Shown here piece by piece: positions 35,871 through 46,351 of a DNA stretch of 64,000 nucleotides; position 1 is the stretch's first letter; each line of letters begins with the position of its first letter. The notes beneath the pieces are model-generated. The model was given only the letters and a program-made list of their open reading frames with translations. It made no database searches and had not been told where the DNA came from. The stretch comes from Erinaceus europaeus (lineage: Eukaryota; Chordata; Mammalia; Eulipotyphla; Erinaceidae), in contig NC_080168.1 in NCBI RefSeq assembly GCF_950295315.1, forward strand, positions 1-64,000, in the 5' to 3' direction. Both the position numbers and the translations under genes were made by a program.

Positions 35871-36063
35871 CTTTCTGCCATCCTCTGAAGGCCCTTTTTC
35901 TGCAAACACGACCCCCACAGCTCCTGTCTGGGCCCGTCCTTAGGACACTGCCTGCCTGCGCTAGGCTGGCCATGCTCTTGGGGCACACCCAGAAACACTG
36001 TCGCCACTCTCCTAGCCCAGTGCCTCAGGGCACTTGCCCCATGGAGCCTTAGTCCCGCCCTGG

Positions 36064-36326
36064 TGCTGCCCTCTTGTGGACACCCAGCAGAATGCAGCTG
36101 AGCACAGGGATTCACAAGCTCCCAGTAGAGTCATCCCAGGCAAAGAGAGAAACCCCTTTCACTTGCAAAGCCAAATGGGGGATCCCCCCACCCCACAGGA
36201 CAGAACAGATGTCTAGGGCACTCTACGTCAATTTCAACCCTGCTGTCCACGGGCCACAATTCCGAGAGTTCTCCTCATTCCACAGAATCACTACACTCAA
36301 CTATGGTCTTTGCCGCCACCTTGTGG
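36064..36326 (-). promoter_or_regulatory. CTCF-type motif pair of R5 (kept although the promoter array is lost)
   Basis: Motifs at 36064-36079 and 36311-36326, unchanged. The deletion ends about 250 bp to the left. Confidence 0.75.
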
Positions 36327-36603
36327 ACATACAGCAGAATGCAGCTGAGCTCCCCATGCCACTCCTCTTTGAGTCTACCCAGAAAATTACACACAGCATG
36401 GGAATAGCAAAGGAAAGAACCCATCTGAGGACCACCTGGGAGAATGCACAACAGAGTCCACAATCCAATGTGCCAATTCATACTTGAAAAACCACTTGTG
36501 CAGTGGAAACTTCCTTTGTCATAACACAACCCATTTCCTAAGTCCCTGTGTCAGGAATAAAGAAACAACAGCGGTAATCTTAACTGAAACACACTTATGC
36601 ACA

Positions 36604-36604
<1 letters not shown>

Positions 36605-36650
<46 letters not shown>
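36605..36650. repeat. (CA)n microsatellite in the tail, R5 (longest)
   Basis: About 46 bp. Confidence 0.95.
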
Positions 36651-36652
<2 letters not shown>

Positions 36653-37264
36653 TCCCACAGAGACGTACACACTTGTCCCGAAAATAACTTGGATTGGAGT
36701 TGCTGTTTTGCACCCTAGCAAAAGGTCAAAGTTTCATGGGTGGAAGGGAGAAGTGTTAAGTTTCTGGCATATGAAGGTGAGAAATGCCTAGAGCAGATCG
36801 ATAGTTACATAGACAATGAAGGGAGCATGGGTTGGAGGAACAGCTGGTGGAGCTGCCAGGGAACTATGTGGAATCCCAGGACCCTGTTTTGAGCCCCTGG
36901 TCACACTTACCCAGCTAGGGAAAAGCTGGGCTAGTGACAAATCAGAGCTGCAGATGTCTCTCTGTCTCTCTTCCTGCTTGGGCCCTGCTCTCTCAATTTA
37001 TGACTGTTTGCTTCTCCTCAATAAGAAAGTTACAAAGGATGTACAGAAATACAGGGGTAGTGGGAAAAATTACCCCCCCGTGCCCACTATTATATGGAAC
37101 TGTTGACTGTAAACCATTCATCCCCCAAGAAAGAACAGAATAAATATTTGTGAGGTTAAAAACATTGTAGGTTAAATAGTGAACATTATCTAGAGCCATG
37201 CAATACTAATCCATTGTGCATTGGATGTCACTGTCAAAAACAGTGCAGTAGCAGTTGTAGTAGC

Positions 37265-37809
37265 GTGTAGTATCTGCAAAAGGAAATGTATTGTGTGTCA
37301 AAAGTTCCCTTCAATTATAAGAGAAAATCTATCAGGCAGAAGAAATGACCCCTCATATGATATCGGACGAAATAAATAAATAAATAAATATGCAAATAAA
37401 TGGGAATGATCTAAGAGGATTTGAAAAAAATAAAAAATAAAAACAAACACCACAGGAAGACCTGATGACAGCAGAAATATAGAAAACGTCTGCTGAGAAA
37501 TAGAGGGCTGCTTCAAAAATTCCCTGACACACAGGGTCCAGGCAAATTACGAATTCTGAGAATGAAAAGAAACGCATACGATTTGAAGCTTACACTAGAA
37601 AATGGAGGCAAGTTCTGTGCTATGATAATTACAATAAGGATACTGATAGAAAGGCTATTGGAAATGCTCCTGGAAAGTTTATAATTTATAATTGTAGTGA
37701 ATCCTGCTCCAACTATGTGACCAATTATTTATGAATAAGGACGCTATTATAAATGCGGTAATTCTGCAATCAGATCAAATGAAAAGGTCAACAATTCTAA
37801 AAATGTCTG

Positions 37810-37843
<34 letters not shown>

Positions 37844-40800
37844 ATGTACATATATGTATGTGTATCTTTATTATCAACTATGAGGGATACTGGCATGGCT
37901 ATGAGGAGACAGAGTATGGCTTGTGCCAGAGAGACTTACAAAGCTGAGGCTCCAGAAACCTAGGTGAAATCGCCAACAAAACAATCCAGAGCTCAGCCGG
38001 GCCCTGGTGACTCGCTTTGTATATCTGGGCCTGTCAGTCAAATAATATAAAAGTAAAATATTAATGAGTGCAGACAGAGTGAGTGAGAGCCTGTGAGAGT
38101 CAGAGACAGAGAAGGCAAGAAGAGAAATAGAAGAGTTGGAAAGAGACCAGAAGTCCAAAAGCTCACACTCTGTGTTCATACATGACAGGTTCAAACCTGG
38201 GTTGTCGAGATTCTAAGGCATCAGTCTCCTGTCCACAGACCCCAGACAACCCCAGCCTTCACCATATGTGTGTAGTATTTACGACAGGATATGTATTGTG
38301 AGTGTAAACTTCCCTTCAATTATAAGAGAAAAATCTATCAAGCAGAAGAATGGACCCCTCATGTAATATAGAACCAAATAAATAAATAAATAAATAAATA
38401 AATATGCAAGTAAATGGGGGTTATCTAGGAGGATTTGAAACAAATGAAAAATAAAAACAAAAAGCACAAGAAGACCTGATGACAGCAGAAACATAGAAAC
38501 CATCTGCTGTGAATCAAGGGCTGCTTCAAAAGTTCCGAGACCCTTCAGAGAACAGGGAAATTAAGATTTCGGGAGAATGAAAAGAAACTCATATTTATTG
38601 AAGCTTACAGTAGAGAAAGGAGGCAAGTTCTGTACTATGATAATTAAAATAAGGATGCTGATAGAAATGCTATTAGAAATGCTACTGGAAGGTTCTATTA
38701 TTTATAATTGTATTGAATCCTGCTCCAACTATGCGGCCAATTAGTAGGGAAAAAGGAATCTGTTGTAAATGTGTGAATTTTGATTAAGATCAATTACATA
38801 GGTTGACAATTCTAAAAATGACAGAGATATATATGTATATTTATATATGTATATGGATGTATATCTTTATTATAAAGTCTGAGAGATACTGCCATGGATA
38901 TGAGGAGACAGAATATGGCTTAAGTCAGAGAGACTTACCAATCAGAGGCTCCAGTAGCCTAGGTGAAATCACAAACAAAACCAGCCAGAGCTCAGCAGTG
39001 CTCTGGCCACTCTCTTTGTATATCTGGGCCTGTCAATAAAATAAGGATATAAGTAAAATATTCTTGAGTTCAGACAGAGTGAGAGAGAGCCTGTGAGAGT
39101 CAGAGACAGAGATGGCGAGAAGAGAAATAGAAGAGTTGGAAATAGACCAGAAGTCAAAAACCCCCTAGGCTGTGTTCATTCATGACAGGTTCAAACCTGG
39201 GTTGTAGAGATTGTCACGCAGCAGCTCTAATGCCCACAGACCCCAGACAACCCAAGCCTTCACCATATGTGTGTAGTATTTGCCCCAGGAAATGTATTGT
39301 GCATCAAAAGTTCCCTTCAGTTATAAGAGAAAATCTCTCAAGCAGAAGAAATGATGCCACATGTGATACCTGACTAAATAAATAAATATGCAAATAAATG
39401 GGGATGATCTAGGAGGACTTGAAACAATAAAAATAAATAAAGACAAAAACCACAAGAAGACCTGATGACAGCAGAAACATAGAAACCATCTGCTGAGAAA
39501 CAGAGGGCTGCTTCAAAAATTCCCTGACACACAGGGTCCAGGCAAATTACGAATTCCGAGAATGAAAAGAAACGCATACGATTTGAAGCTTACACTAGAA
39601 AATGGAGGCAAGTTCTGTGCTATGATAATTACAATAAGAATACTGATAGAAAGGCTATTGGAAATGCTCCTGGAAAGTTTATAATTTATAATTGTAGTGA
39701 ATCCTGCTCCAACTATGTGACCAATTATTTATGAATAAGGAGGCTATTATAAATGCGGTAATTCTGCATTCAGATCAAATAAAAAGGTCAACAATTCTAA
39801 AAATGTCTGATATATATATATATATATGTATGTATATGTACATATATGTATGTGTATCTTTATTATCAACTATGAGGGATACTGGCATGGCTATGAGGAG
39901 ACAGAGTATGGCTTGTGCCAGAGAGACTTACAAATCTGAGGCTCCAGAAACCTAGGTGAAATCACCAACAAAACAATCCAGAGCTCAGCTGGGCCCTGGT
40001 GACTCGCTTTGTATATCTGGGCCTGTCAGTCAAATAATATAAAAGTAAAATATTAATGAGTGCAGACAGAGTGAGTGAGAGCCTGTGAGAGTCAGAGACA
40101 GAGAAGGCAAGAAGAGAAATAGAAGAGTTGGAAAGAGACCAGAAGTCCAAAAGCTCCCACTCTGTGTTCATACATGACAGGTTCAAACCTGGGTTGTCGA
40201 GATTGTAAGGCAGCAGTCTCCTGTCCACAGACCCCAGACAACCCCAGCCTTCACCATATGTGTGTAGTATTTACGACAGGATATGTATTGTGAATGTAAA
40301 CTTCCCTTCAATTATAAGAGAAAAATCTATCAAGCAGAAGAATGGACCCCTCATGTAATATAGAACCAAATAAATAAATAAATAAATAAATAAATAAATA
40401 TGCAAGTAAATGGGGGTTATCTAGGAGGATTTGAAACAAATGAAAAATAAAAACAAAAAGCACAAGAAGACCTGATGACAGCAGAAACATAGAAACCATC
40501 TGCTGAGAATCAAGGGCTGCTTCAAAAGTTCTGAGACCCTGCAGCGTCCAGGGAAATTAAGATTTCGGGAGAATGAAAAGAAACTCATATGTATTGAAGC
40601 TTACACTAGAGAAAGGAGGCAAGTTCTGTACTATGATAATTAAAATAAGGATGCTGATAGAAATGCTATTAGAAATGCTACTGGAAGGTTCTATTATTTA
40701 TAATTGTATTGAATCCTGCTCCAACTATGTGGCCAATTAGTAGGGAAAAAGGAACCTGTTGTAAATGTGTGAATTCTGATTAAGATCAATTACATAGGTT

Positions 40801-42252
40801 GACAATTCTAAAAATGACAGAGATATATATGTATATTTATATATGTATATGGATGTATATCTTTATTATAAAGTCTGAGAGATACTGCCATGGATATGAG
40901 GAGACAGAATATGGCTTAAGTCAGAGAGACTTACCAATCAGAGGCTCCAGTAGCCTAGGTGAAATCACAAACAAAACCAGCCAGAGCTCAGCAGTGCTCT
41001 GGCCACTCTCTTTGTATATCTGGGCCTGCCAATAAAATAAGGATATAAGTAAAATATTCCTGAGTTCAGACAGAGTGAGAGAGAGCCTGTGAGAGTCAGA
41101 GACAGAGATGGCGAGAAGAGAAATAGAAGAGTTGGAAATAGACCAGAAGTCAAAAAACCCCTAGGCTGTGTTCATTCATGACAGGTTCAAACCTGGGTTG
41201 TAGAGATTGTCACGCAGCAGCTCTAATGCCCACAGACCCCAGACAACCCAAGCCTTCACCATATGTGTGTAGTATTTGCCCCAGGAAATGTATTGTGCAT
41301 CAAAAGTTCCCTTCAGTTATAAGAGAAAATCTCTCAAGCAGAAGAAATGATGCCACATGTGATACCTGACTAAATAAATAAATATGCAAATAAATGGGGA
41401 TGATCTAGGAGGACTTGAAACAATAAAAATAAATAAAGACAAAAACCACAAGAAGACCTGATGACAGCAGAAACATAGAAACCATCTGCTGAGAAACAGA
41501 GGGCTGCTTCAAAAATTCCCTAACACTTCAGGGTCCAGGGACATTAAGATTTCCAGAGAAAGAAAACAAACACATACGTATTGAAGCTTACACTAGAAAA
41601 AGGAGGGAAGATCTGGGCCATGATAATTACAATAAGGATGCTAATAGAAACACGATTAGAAATGCTACTGGAAGGTTCCATTATTTATAATTGTATTGAA
41701 TCCTGCTCCAACTATATGGCCAATTATTTCAGAAAAACTAGGCTGTTATAAATGTGGTAATTCTGAAAGAAGGTCAAATACATAGGTCGAACATTCTAAA
41801 AATGACAGATATATAAATCTATATGTATATATATATACATGTATGTATATCTTTATTATAAACTCTGAGTGATACTGGCATGGAAATGAGGAGACAGAAT
41901 ATGGCTTGTGTCAGAAAGACTTACAAACTGAGGCTCCAGTAGCCTAGGTGAAATCGCCAACACAACAAGCCAGAGCTCAGCAGTGCTCTGGTAACTCTCT
42001 TTGTCTATCTGGGCCTGTCAGTAAAATAAGAATCTAAGTAAAATATTAATGAGTGAAGACAGAGTGTGTGAGAGCATGTGAGAGTTAGAGATAGAGAAGG
42101 CGAGAAGAGAAATAGATGAGTTGGAAAGAGACCAGAATTCAAAAACCTCCTACACTGTGTTCATTGATGACAGGTTCAAACCTGGCTTGTAGAGATTGTA
42201 AGGCAGCAGCTCTCATGCCCACAGACCCCAGACAGCCCCAGCCTTCACCATA
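37265..42252 (+). repeat. Expanded subrepeat block of R6: A, B, C/A hybrid, B, C
   Basis: Five copies start at 37265, 38270, 39271, 40262 and 41267. The A copy has the longest TA run in the array (about 37809-37835), and the second B has an (AAAT)n run lengthened to about 40372-40400. Confidence 0.88.
39271..40261 (+). repeat. C/A hybrid subrepeat in R6
   Basis: The left part carries C-specific bases (TTTGCCCCAGG, GAGAAACAGAGGG with C at 39501). The right part carries A-specific bases (CCCTGACACACAGGG with G at 39526, then GCAAATTACGAATTC). The switch therefore lies in 39502-39525, which is identical in A and C. This is the signature of an unequal homologous exchange between C and A. Confidence 0.88.
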
Positions 42253-42276
42253 GGCTCTACTACCAACCTGACAGTA

Positions 42277-42277
<1 letters not shown>

Positions 42278-42311
<34 letters not shown>

Positions 42312-42333
42312 TGTTTGTGTGTGTCTGTGTGTG
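42278..42333. repeat. (GT)n microsatellite, R6 (long, fewer interruptions)
   Basis: About 56 bp. One CTGT interruption has been replaced by pure GT. Confidence 0.95.
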
Positions 42334-42994
42334 CTCAGAGATCACCTGTAGTAGTCTCAGAGCATGGGTGGCAAGGGAGCCAGCCTCTCCTGCAACTTAT
42401 GTACAGAGAACCTATCTGGTCAGGGCAAGCCAGCTAGCCCAGATTGTGGCTAAGCAAGAATGCATATGCAAAGGGACTCTCATGTCTCACTCTCCTGAGT
42501 TCCGAATCAATGCCATGCCTCACTATGATCCAAACACTGCCAATAGGGGAAGCTGGGGCACCCCTCAGAATTCAGGGGCTTGAGCCTGTCCAGTCACGTT
42601 TGGCTGCCTACTCAGCCTCCAGGCTCTCAGTCCACTGCTCAGGGCAGCAGATTACAAGCCCAGAAAGTACCCAGAAAGGGCTGTGTTTCCACAGAGATGG
42701 GAAGTGTGTTGAACCAAACAATAGTGGATGAACCCGGCCCCTTACACCTACCCTTTGGGTCCGGCTAAGGCAATTGCTCCTGTGGCCTCACATCCCTGAT
42801 CATGGTGTCCTGGTGTCCACACATCACACTCAGAGAGATTCCCAGAAGGAGGCTTGCATGAGTGTCCCATACAATGTCGCTCTGCTTGCAGGAAGCACAA
42901 ATTCCCCTGGCCCTTGCTATGGACAGACAAAGAAAGATGGATGCCTCCATTGGCCAAATTAGGGGCTTCCAGTCAAGATCACAGCCCCGCCCCT

Positions 42995-43000
42995 GACTGT
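42995..43000. other. Deletion junction in segment D of R6
   Basis: Sequence runs from CCCCGCCCCT directly into TAGAGACAGTCAGAG with a 5 bp filler (GACTG). In R7 the two flanks are separated by 720 bp (about 52041-52760), so the net loss is 715 bp. A short filler with little homology suggests end-joining rather than exchange between repeats. Confidence 0.85.
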
Positions 43001-43587
43001 AGAGACAGTCAGAGAGACAGAATGACAGAGACAGACAAGGACTGAAATTCTGGCCCTGTGTTGATCAGTGCCAGAGCACTGAAGACAAACCCTCCATGCC
43101 CATGCATACTTCTTACAAGTGGCATTGCTATTTTATGTTTGTGAGGAAAGGTAACACTTAGAACATCTAGGTCTTAGCCACTCTGAGAAGCAACCCTTGG
43201 CCGGCAGCCCACTCTCCAAAACTGCCCTCGCCTCTCCAAATTCGAAGTAGTCATAGTGATGCTCCAGCCAAGATGCAGGCTGGCGTATTGCATCTCCCTG
43301 GTCCAGCCTCAGCCTGTCCTGTGTGCAGGGAACTGCACTATGTCTATTTCTTCTTTGATTTACAGTTTTGGGATAAGACTCGGTGGACAAAAAGAGCAAG
43401 AGGGAAGTAGATGATTTGGCAGTGGTAGTTTGTGCTGAGAGAGATTTGTAGAGTGATATACGATATGGCTCTGTGAGATGTCTCTCATGACTGTGGCTCA
43501 GAAGGGCCAGGTGTATCCACATTGCTACCCTAATCCAGAGCTGTGCAGGTCTCTAGCTAAAAAATATTTTCAGACCTCTACATGTTA

Positions 43588-43646
43588 CATACATATATAT
43601 ATAGAGAGAGAGATAGAGAGAGAGAGAGAAAGAGAGAGAGAGACAC
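43588..43646. repeat. (TA)n/(GA)n compound microsatellite, R6
   Basis: About 59 bp. Confidence 0.95.
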
Positions 43647-44090
43647 TGATGTAGTCATTTTCTACAATGGATTCGATGTGACATTCACACAATTGATTGC
43701 TAAAACCTGGAGAGAAACTTTGCATCAGGAAAAGAATTGTCCAAAGGAATAAAATCTCCAAATCATTAGCTATATGCAGCTCCAACGGGACCGAGCGAAA
43801 AAGGCTCGAGAAGGAACTCATCCAGGAGACTCTCCACATGGACAGGCACCACAGGTTTCCTAGTCTGGCAACACAAACAGGGCAGCTGCTAGTTCCCAGT
43901 GCAAGCCTCAGGGCAAAAACCTCTCCCTCTTCAGTGTCTTTACATCTGAAAAGAAGAAAAGTGACCAAGGGCCAAGGAGAGCTGCCCTGGTGTCAATATT
44001 GAGCTGTAAATCAGAATGTGCCAAGTGTTTTGCACAAAATCACCTGTGCCACAGTGATTCTGTTGTTCTCTCTCTCTCTCCCTCCCTCAG

Positions 44091-44111
44091 ACACACACAC
44101 ACACACACACA
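44091..44111. repeat. (CA)n microsatellite left of the promoter array, R6 (short)
   Basis: About 21 bp, half the length seen in R1-R4. Followed by AATCTACAG, as in R8 only. Confidence 0.95.
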
Positions 44112-44223
44112 AATCTACAGAGGCACAGGCACAAACGGAGTTATACACATGCGCACTGGACAGCTTCTGCAAGGCAGGGCCCTGGGCTGAACCCTGCTTC
44201 GCATTTCCTGGAAGCACGCCCAG

Positions 44224-44967
44224 CCTTTTAAGGCCAGCTCTGAGCTCCCATTGGCGGGATTCCTTCAGAAGGCCCGCCCACAGGGCGCCAGCCAGGCTCT
44301 GATAGGCCAGAGGCCTAGGCCACGCCCAGAACCCCACCCGCCATCTCATTGGCCAGTGTGCTTGGACACGCCCAGGAGGGTCCGGGCCCCTAGTCAGTGA
44401 TTGGCCAGCGGCCTTGAGCACCGCCCACACGGCCCTGCAGCACGCTGATTGGGCAGCCTCCGGAAGGCCCGCCCACCAGCCACTTCCGCTAGACTCTGAT
44501 TGGCCTGGTGTCACAGGGACACGCCCCCAGCCAGCCTTCTCTTGGCTCCCATTGACGGGCTGCTGTCTGAGGGGCGCCCTCTGATAGGCCAGTTCCTAAG
44601 GCACGCCCAGGAAGGTCACCGCCCTTGCCCCATGATTGGCCAGCCTCCTGGGCTCCGCCCACGAGGCCCGCCCCAGGCGCTCATTGGACAGCCTCCCGAG
44701 GGCCCGCCCCCCAGGCACTTCCGCTGGACCCTGATTGGCTGACCTCCAGGGGTACGCCCACCCAGAGCCAGCACCCAGGCTCTCATTGGTGGGCTGCTCT
44801 CTGAGGCCCGCCCACACAACTCCTCCTCTGTTCTCATTGGCCAGCTCTTGCTTCACGCCCCTGAGGGTGACGTTCCTCCTCTCTGATTGGCCAGCTGTCT
44901 CTATGAATACCCACTGGGCCCTCCCCTCAGGCTCATTGGGCACGGGCTCTGAGGCCCGCCCCCGGGG
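44224..44967 (-). promoter_or_regulatory. CCAAT/GC-box array of R6
   Basis: Same layout, but the sixth ATTGG is ATTGA (near 44551), leaving 12 intact cores. Other private changes shared with R8: GCTAGACTC, GTGTCACAGG and CCCACACAACTC, each removing a CpG or altering a spacer. Confidence 0.8.
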
Positions 44968-45161
44968 ACTTTCTGCCATCCTCTGAAGGCCCTGTTTCTG
45001 CAATCACGACCCCCACAGCTCCTGTCTGGGCCCGTCCTTAGGACACTGCCTGCCTGTGCTAGGCTGGCCATGCTCTTGGGGCACACCCAGAAACACTGTC
45101 GCCACTCTCCTAGCCCAGTGCCTCAGGGCACTTGCCCCATGGAGCCTTAGTCCCGCCCTGG

Positions 45162-45424
45162 TGCTGCCCTCTTGTGGACACCCAGCAGAATGCAGCTGAG
45201 CACAGGGATTCACAAGCTCCCAGTAGAGTCATCCCAGGCAAAGAGAGAAACCCCTTCCACTTGCAAAGCCAAATGGGGGATCCCCCCACCCCACAGGAAA
45301 GAACAGATGTCTAGGGCACTCTACGTCAATTTCAACCCTGCTGTCCACGGGCCACAATTCCGAGAGTTCTCCTCATTCCACAGAATCACTACACTCAACT
45401 ATGGTCTTTGCCGCCACCTTGTGG
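45162..45424 (-). promoter_or_regulatory. CTCF-type motif pair of R6
   Basis: Motifs at 45162-45177 and 45409-45424, unchanged. Confidence 0.75.
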
Positions 45425-45700
45425 ACATACAGCAGAATGCAGCTGAGCTCCCCATGCCACTCCTCTTTGAGTCTACCCAGAAAATTACACACAGCATGGG
45501 AATAGCAAGGAAAGAACCCATCTGAGGACCACCTGGGAGAATGCACAACAGAGTCCACAATCCAATGTGCCAATTCATACTTGAAAAACCACTTGTGCAG
45601 TGGAAACTTCCTTTGTCATAACACAACCCAGTTCCTAAGTCCCTGTGTCAGGAATAAAGAAACAACAGCGGTAATCTTAACTGAAACACACTTATGCACA

Positions 45701-45702
<2 letters not shown>

Positions 45703-45738
<36 letters not shown>
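45703..45738. repeat. (CA)n microsatellite in the tail, R6
   Basis: About 36 bp. Confidence 0.95.
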
Positions 45739-45739
<1 letters not shown>

Positions 45740-46351
45740 TCCCACAGAGACGTACACACTTGTCCCGAAAATAACTTGGATTGGAGTTGCTGTTTTGCAC
45801 CCTAGCAAAAGGTCAAAGTTTCATGGGTGGAAGGGAGAAGTGTTAAGTTTCTGGCATATGAAGGTGAGAAATGCCTAGAGCAGATCGATAGTTACATGGA
45901 CAACGAAGGGAGCATGGGTTGGAGGAACAGCTGGTGGAGCTGCCAGGGAACTATGTGGAATCCCAGGACCCTGTGTTGAGCCCCTGGTCACACTTACCCA
46001 GCTAGGGAAAAGCTGGGCTAGTGACAAATCAGAGCTGCAGATGTCTCTCTGTCTCTCTTCCTGCTTGGGCCCTGCTCTCTCAATTTATGACTGTTTGCTT
46101 CTCCTCAATAAGAAAGTTACAAAGGATGTACAGAAATACAGGGGTAGTGGGAAAAATTACCCCCCCGTGCCCACTATTATATGGAACTGTTGACTGTAAA
46201 CCATTCATCCCCCAAGAAAGAACAGAATAAATATTTGTGAGGTTAAAAACATTGTAGGTTAAATAGTGAACATTCTCTAGAGCCATGCAATACTAATCCA
46301 TTGTGCATTGGATGTCACTGTCAAAAACAGTGCAGTAGCAGTTGTAGTAGC

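Larger units (their letters stand above)
30320..37264 (+). repeat. Macrosatellite unit R5 (6945 bp, promoter array deleted)
   Basis: A 30320-31311, B 31312-32308 and C 32309-33292 match R3. From about 32917 (ACTGGTTTGG instead of ACTGGCATGG) the unit switches to variants also found in R8. The unit is short because 839 bp are missing at about 35805-35811. The loss removes the (CA)n tract, the CArG-like site and 14 of 15 CCAAT/ATAGG boxes. The CTCF motif pair 36064-36326 and the tail are intact. The GT tract (about 43 bp) and GA tract (about 41 bp) are the shortest of all units. Confidence 0.95.
37265..46351 (+). repeat. Macrosatellite unit R6 (9087 bp: one ~2 kb insertion and one 715 bp deletion)
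   Basis: Subrepeats run A 37265-38269, B 38270-39270, C/A hybrid 39271-40261, second B 40262-41266, C 41267-42252. The unit therefore carries an extra ~2 kb. Segment D is shortened by a net 715 bp at 42995-43000. CCAAT/GC array 44224-44967, CTCF pair 45162-45424, tail 45425-46351. Its right part (about 43.6 kb onward) carries private variants shared with R8 at an offset of 17,550-17,554, including ATTGA for ATTGG in one CCAAT box near 44551 and a 1 bp loss near 45509. Confidence 0.95.

Noticed and set aside
35805..43000. Assembly error explaining the odd units R5 and R6
   Set aside because: Both carry private substitutions around the junctions and a filler sequence, which a simple collapse would not give. 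It cannot be fully excluded without reads.
44011..44514. 167-codon minus-strand frame in R6
   Set aside because: Open only because of tract-length and base changes near the (CA)n; it reads through the microsatellite as alternating Cys-Val. Not kept in other units.
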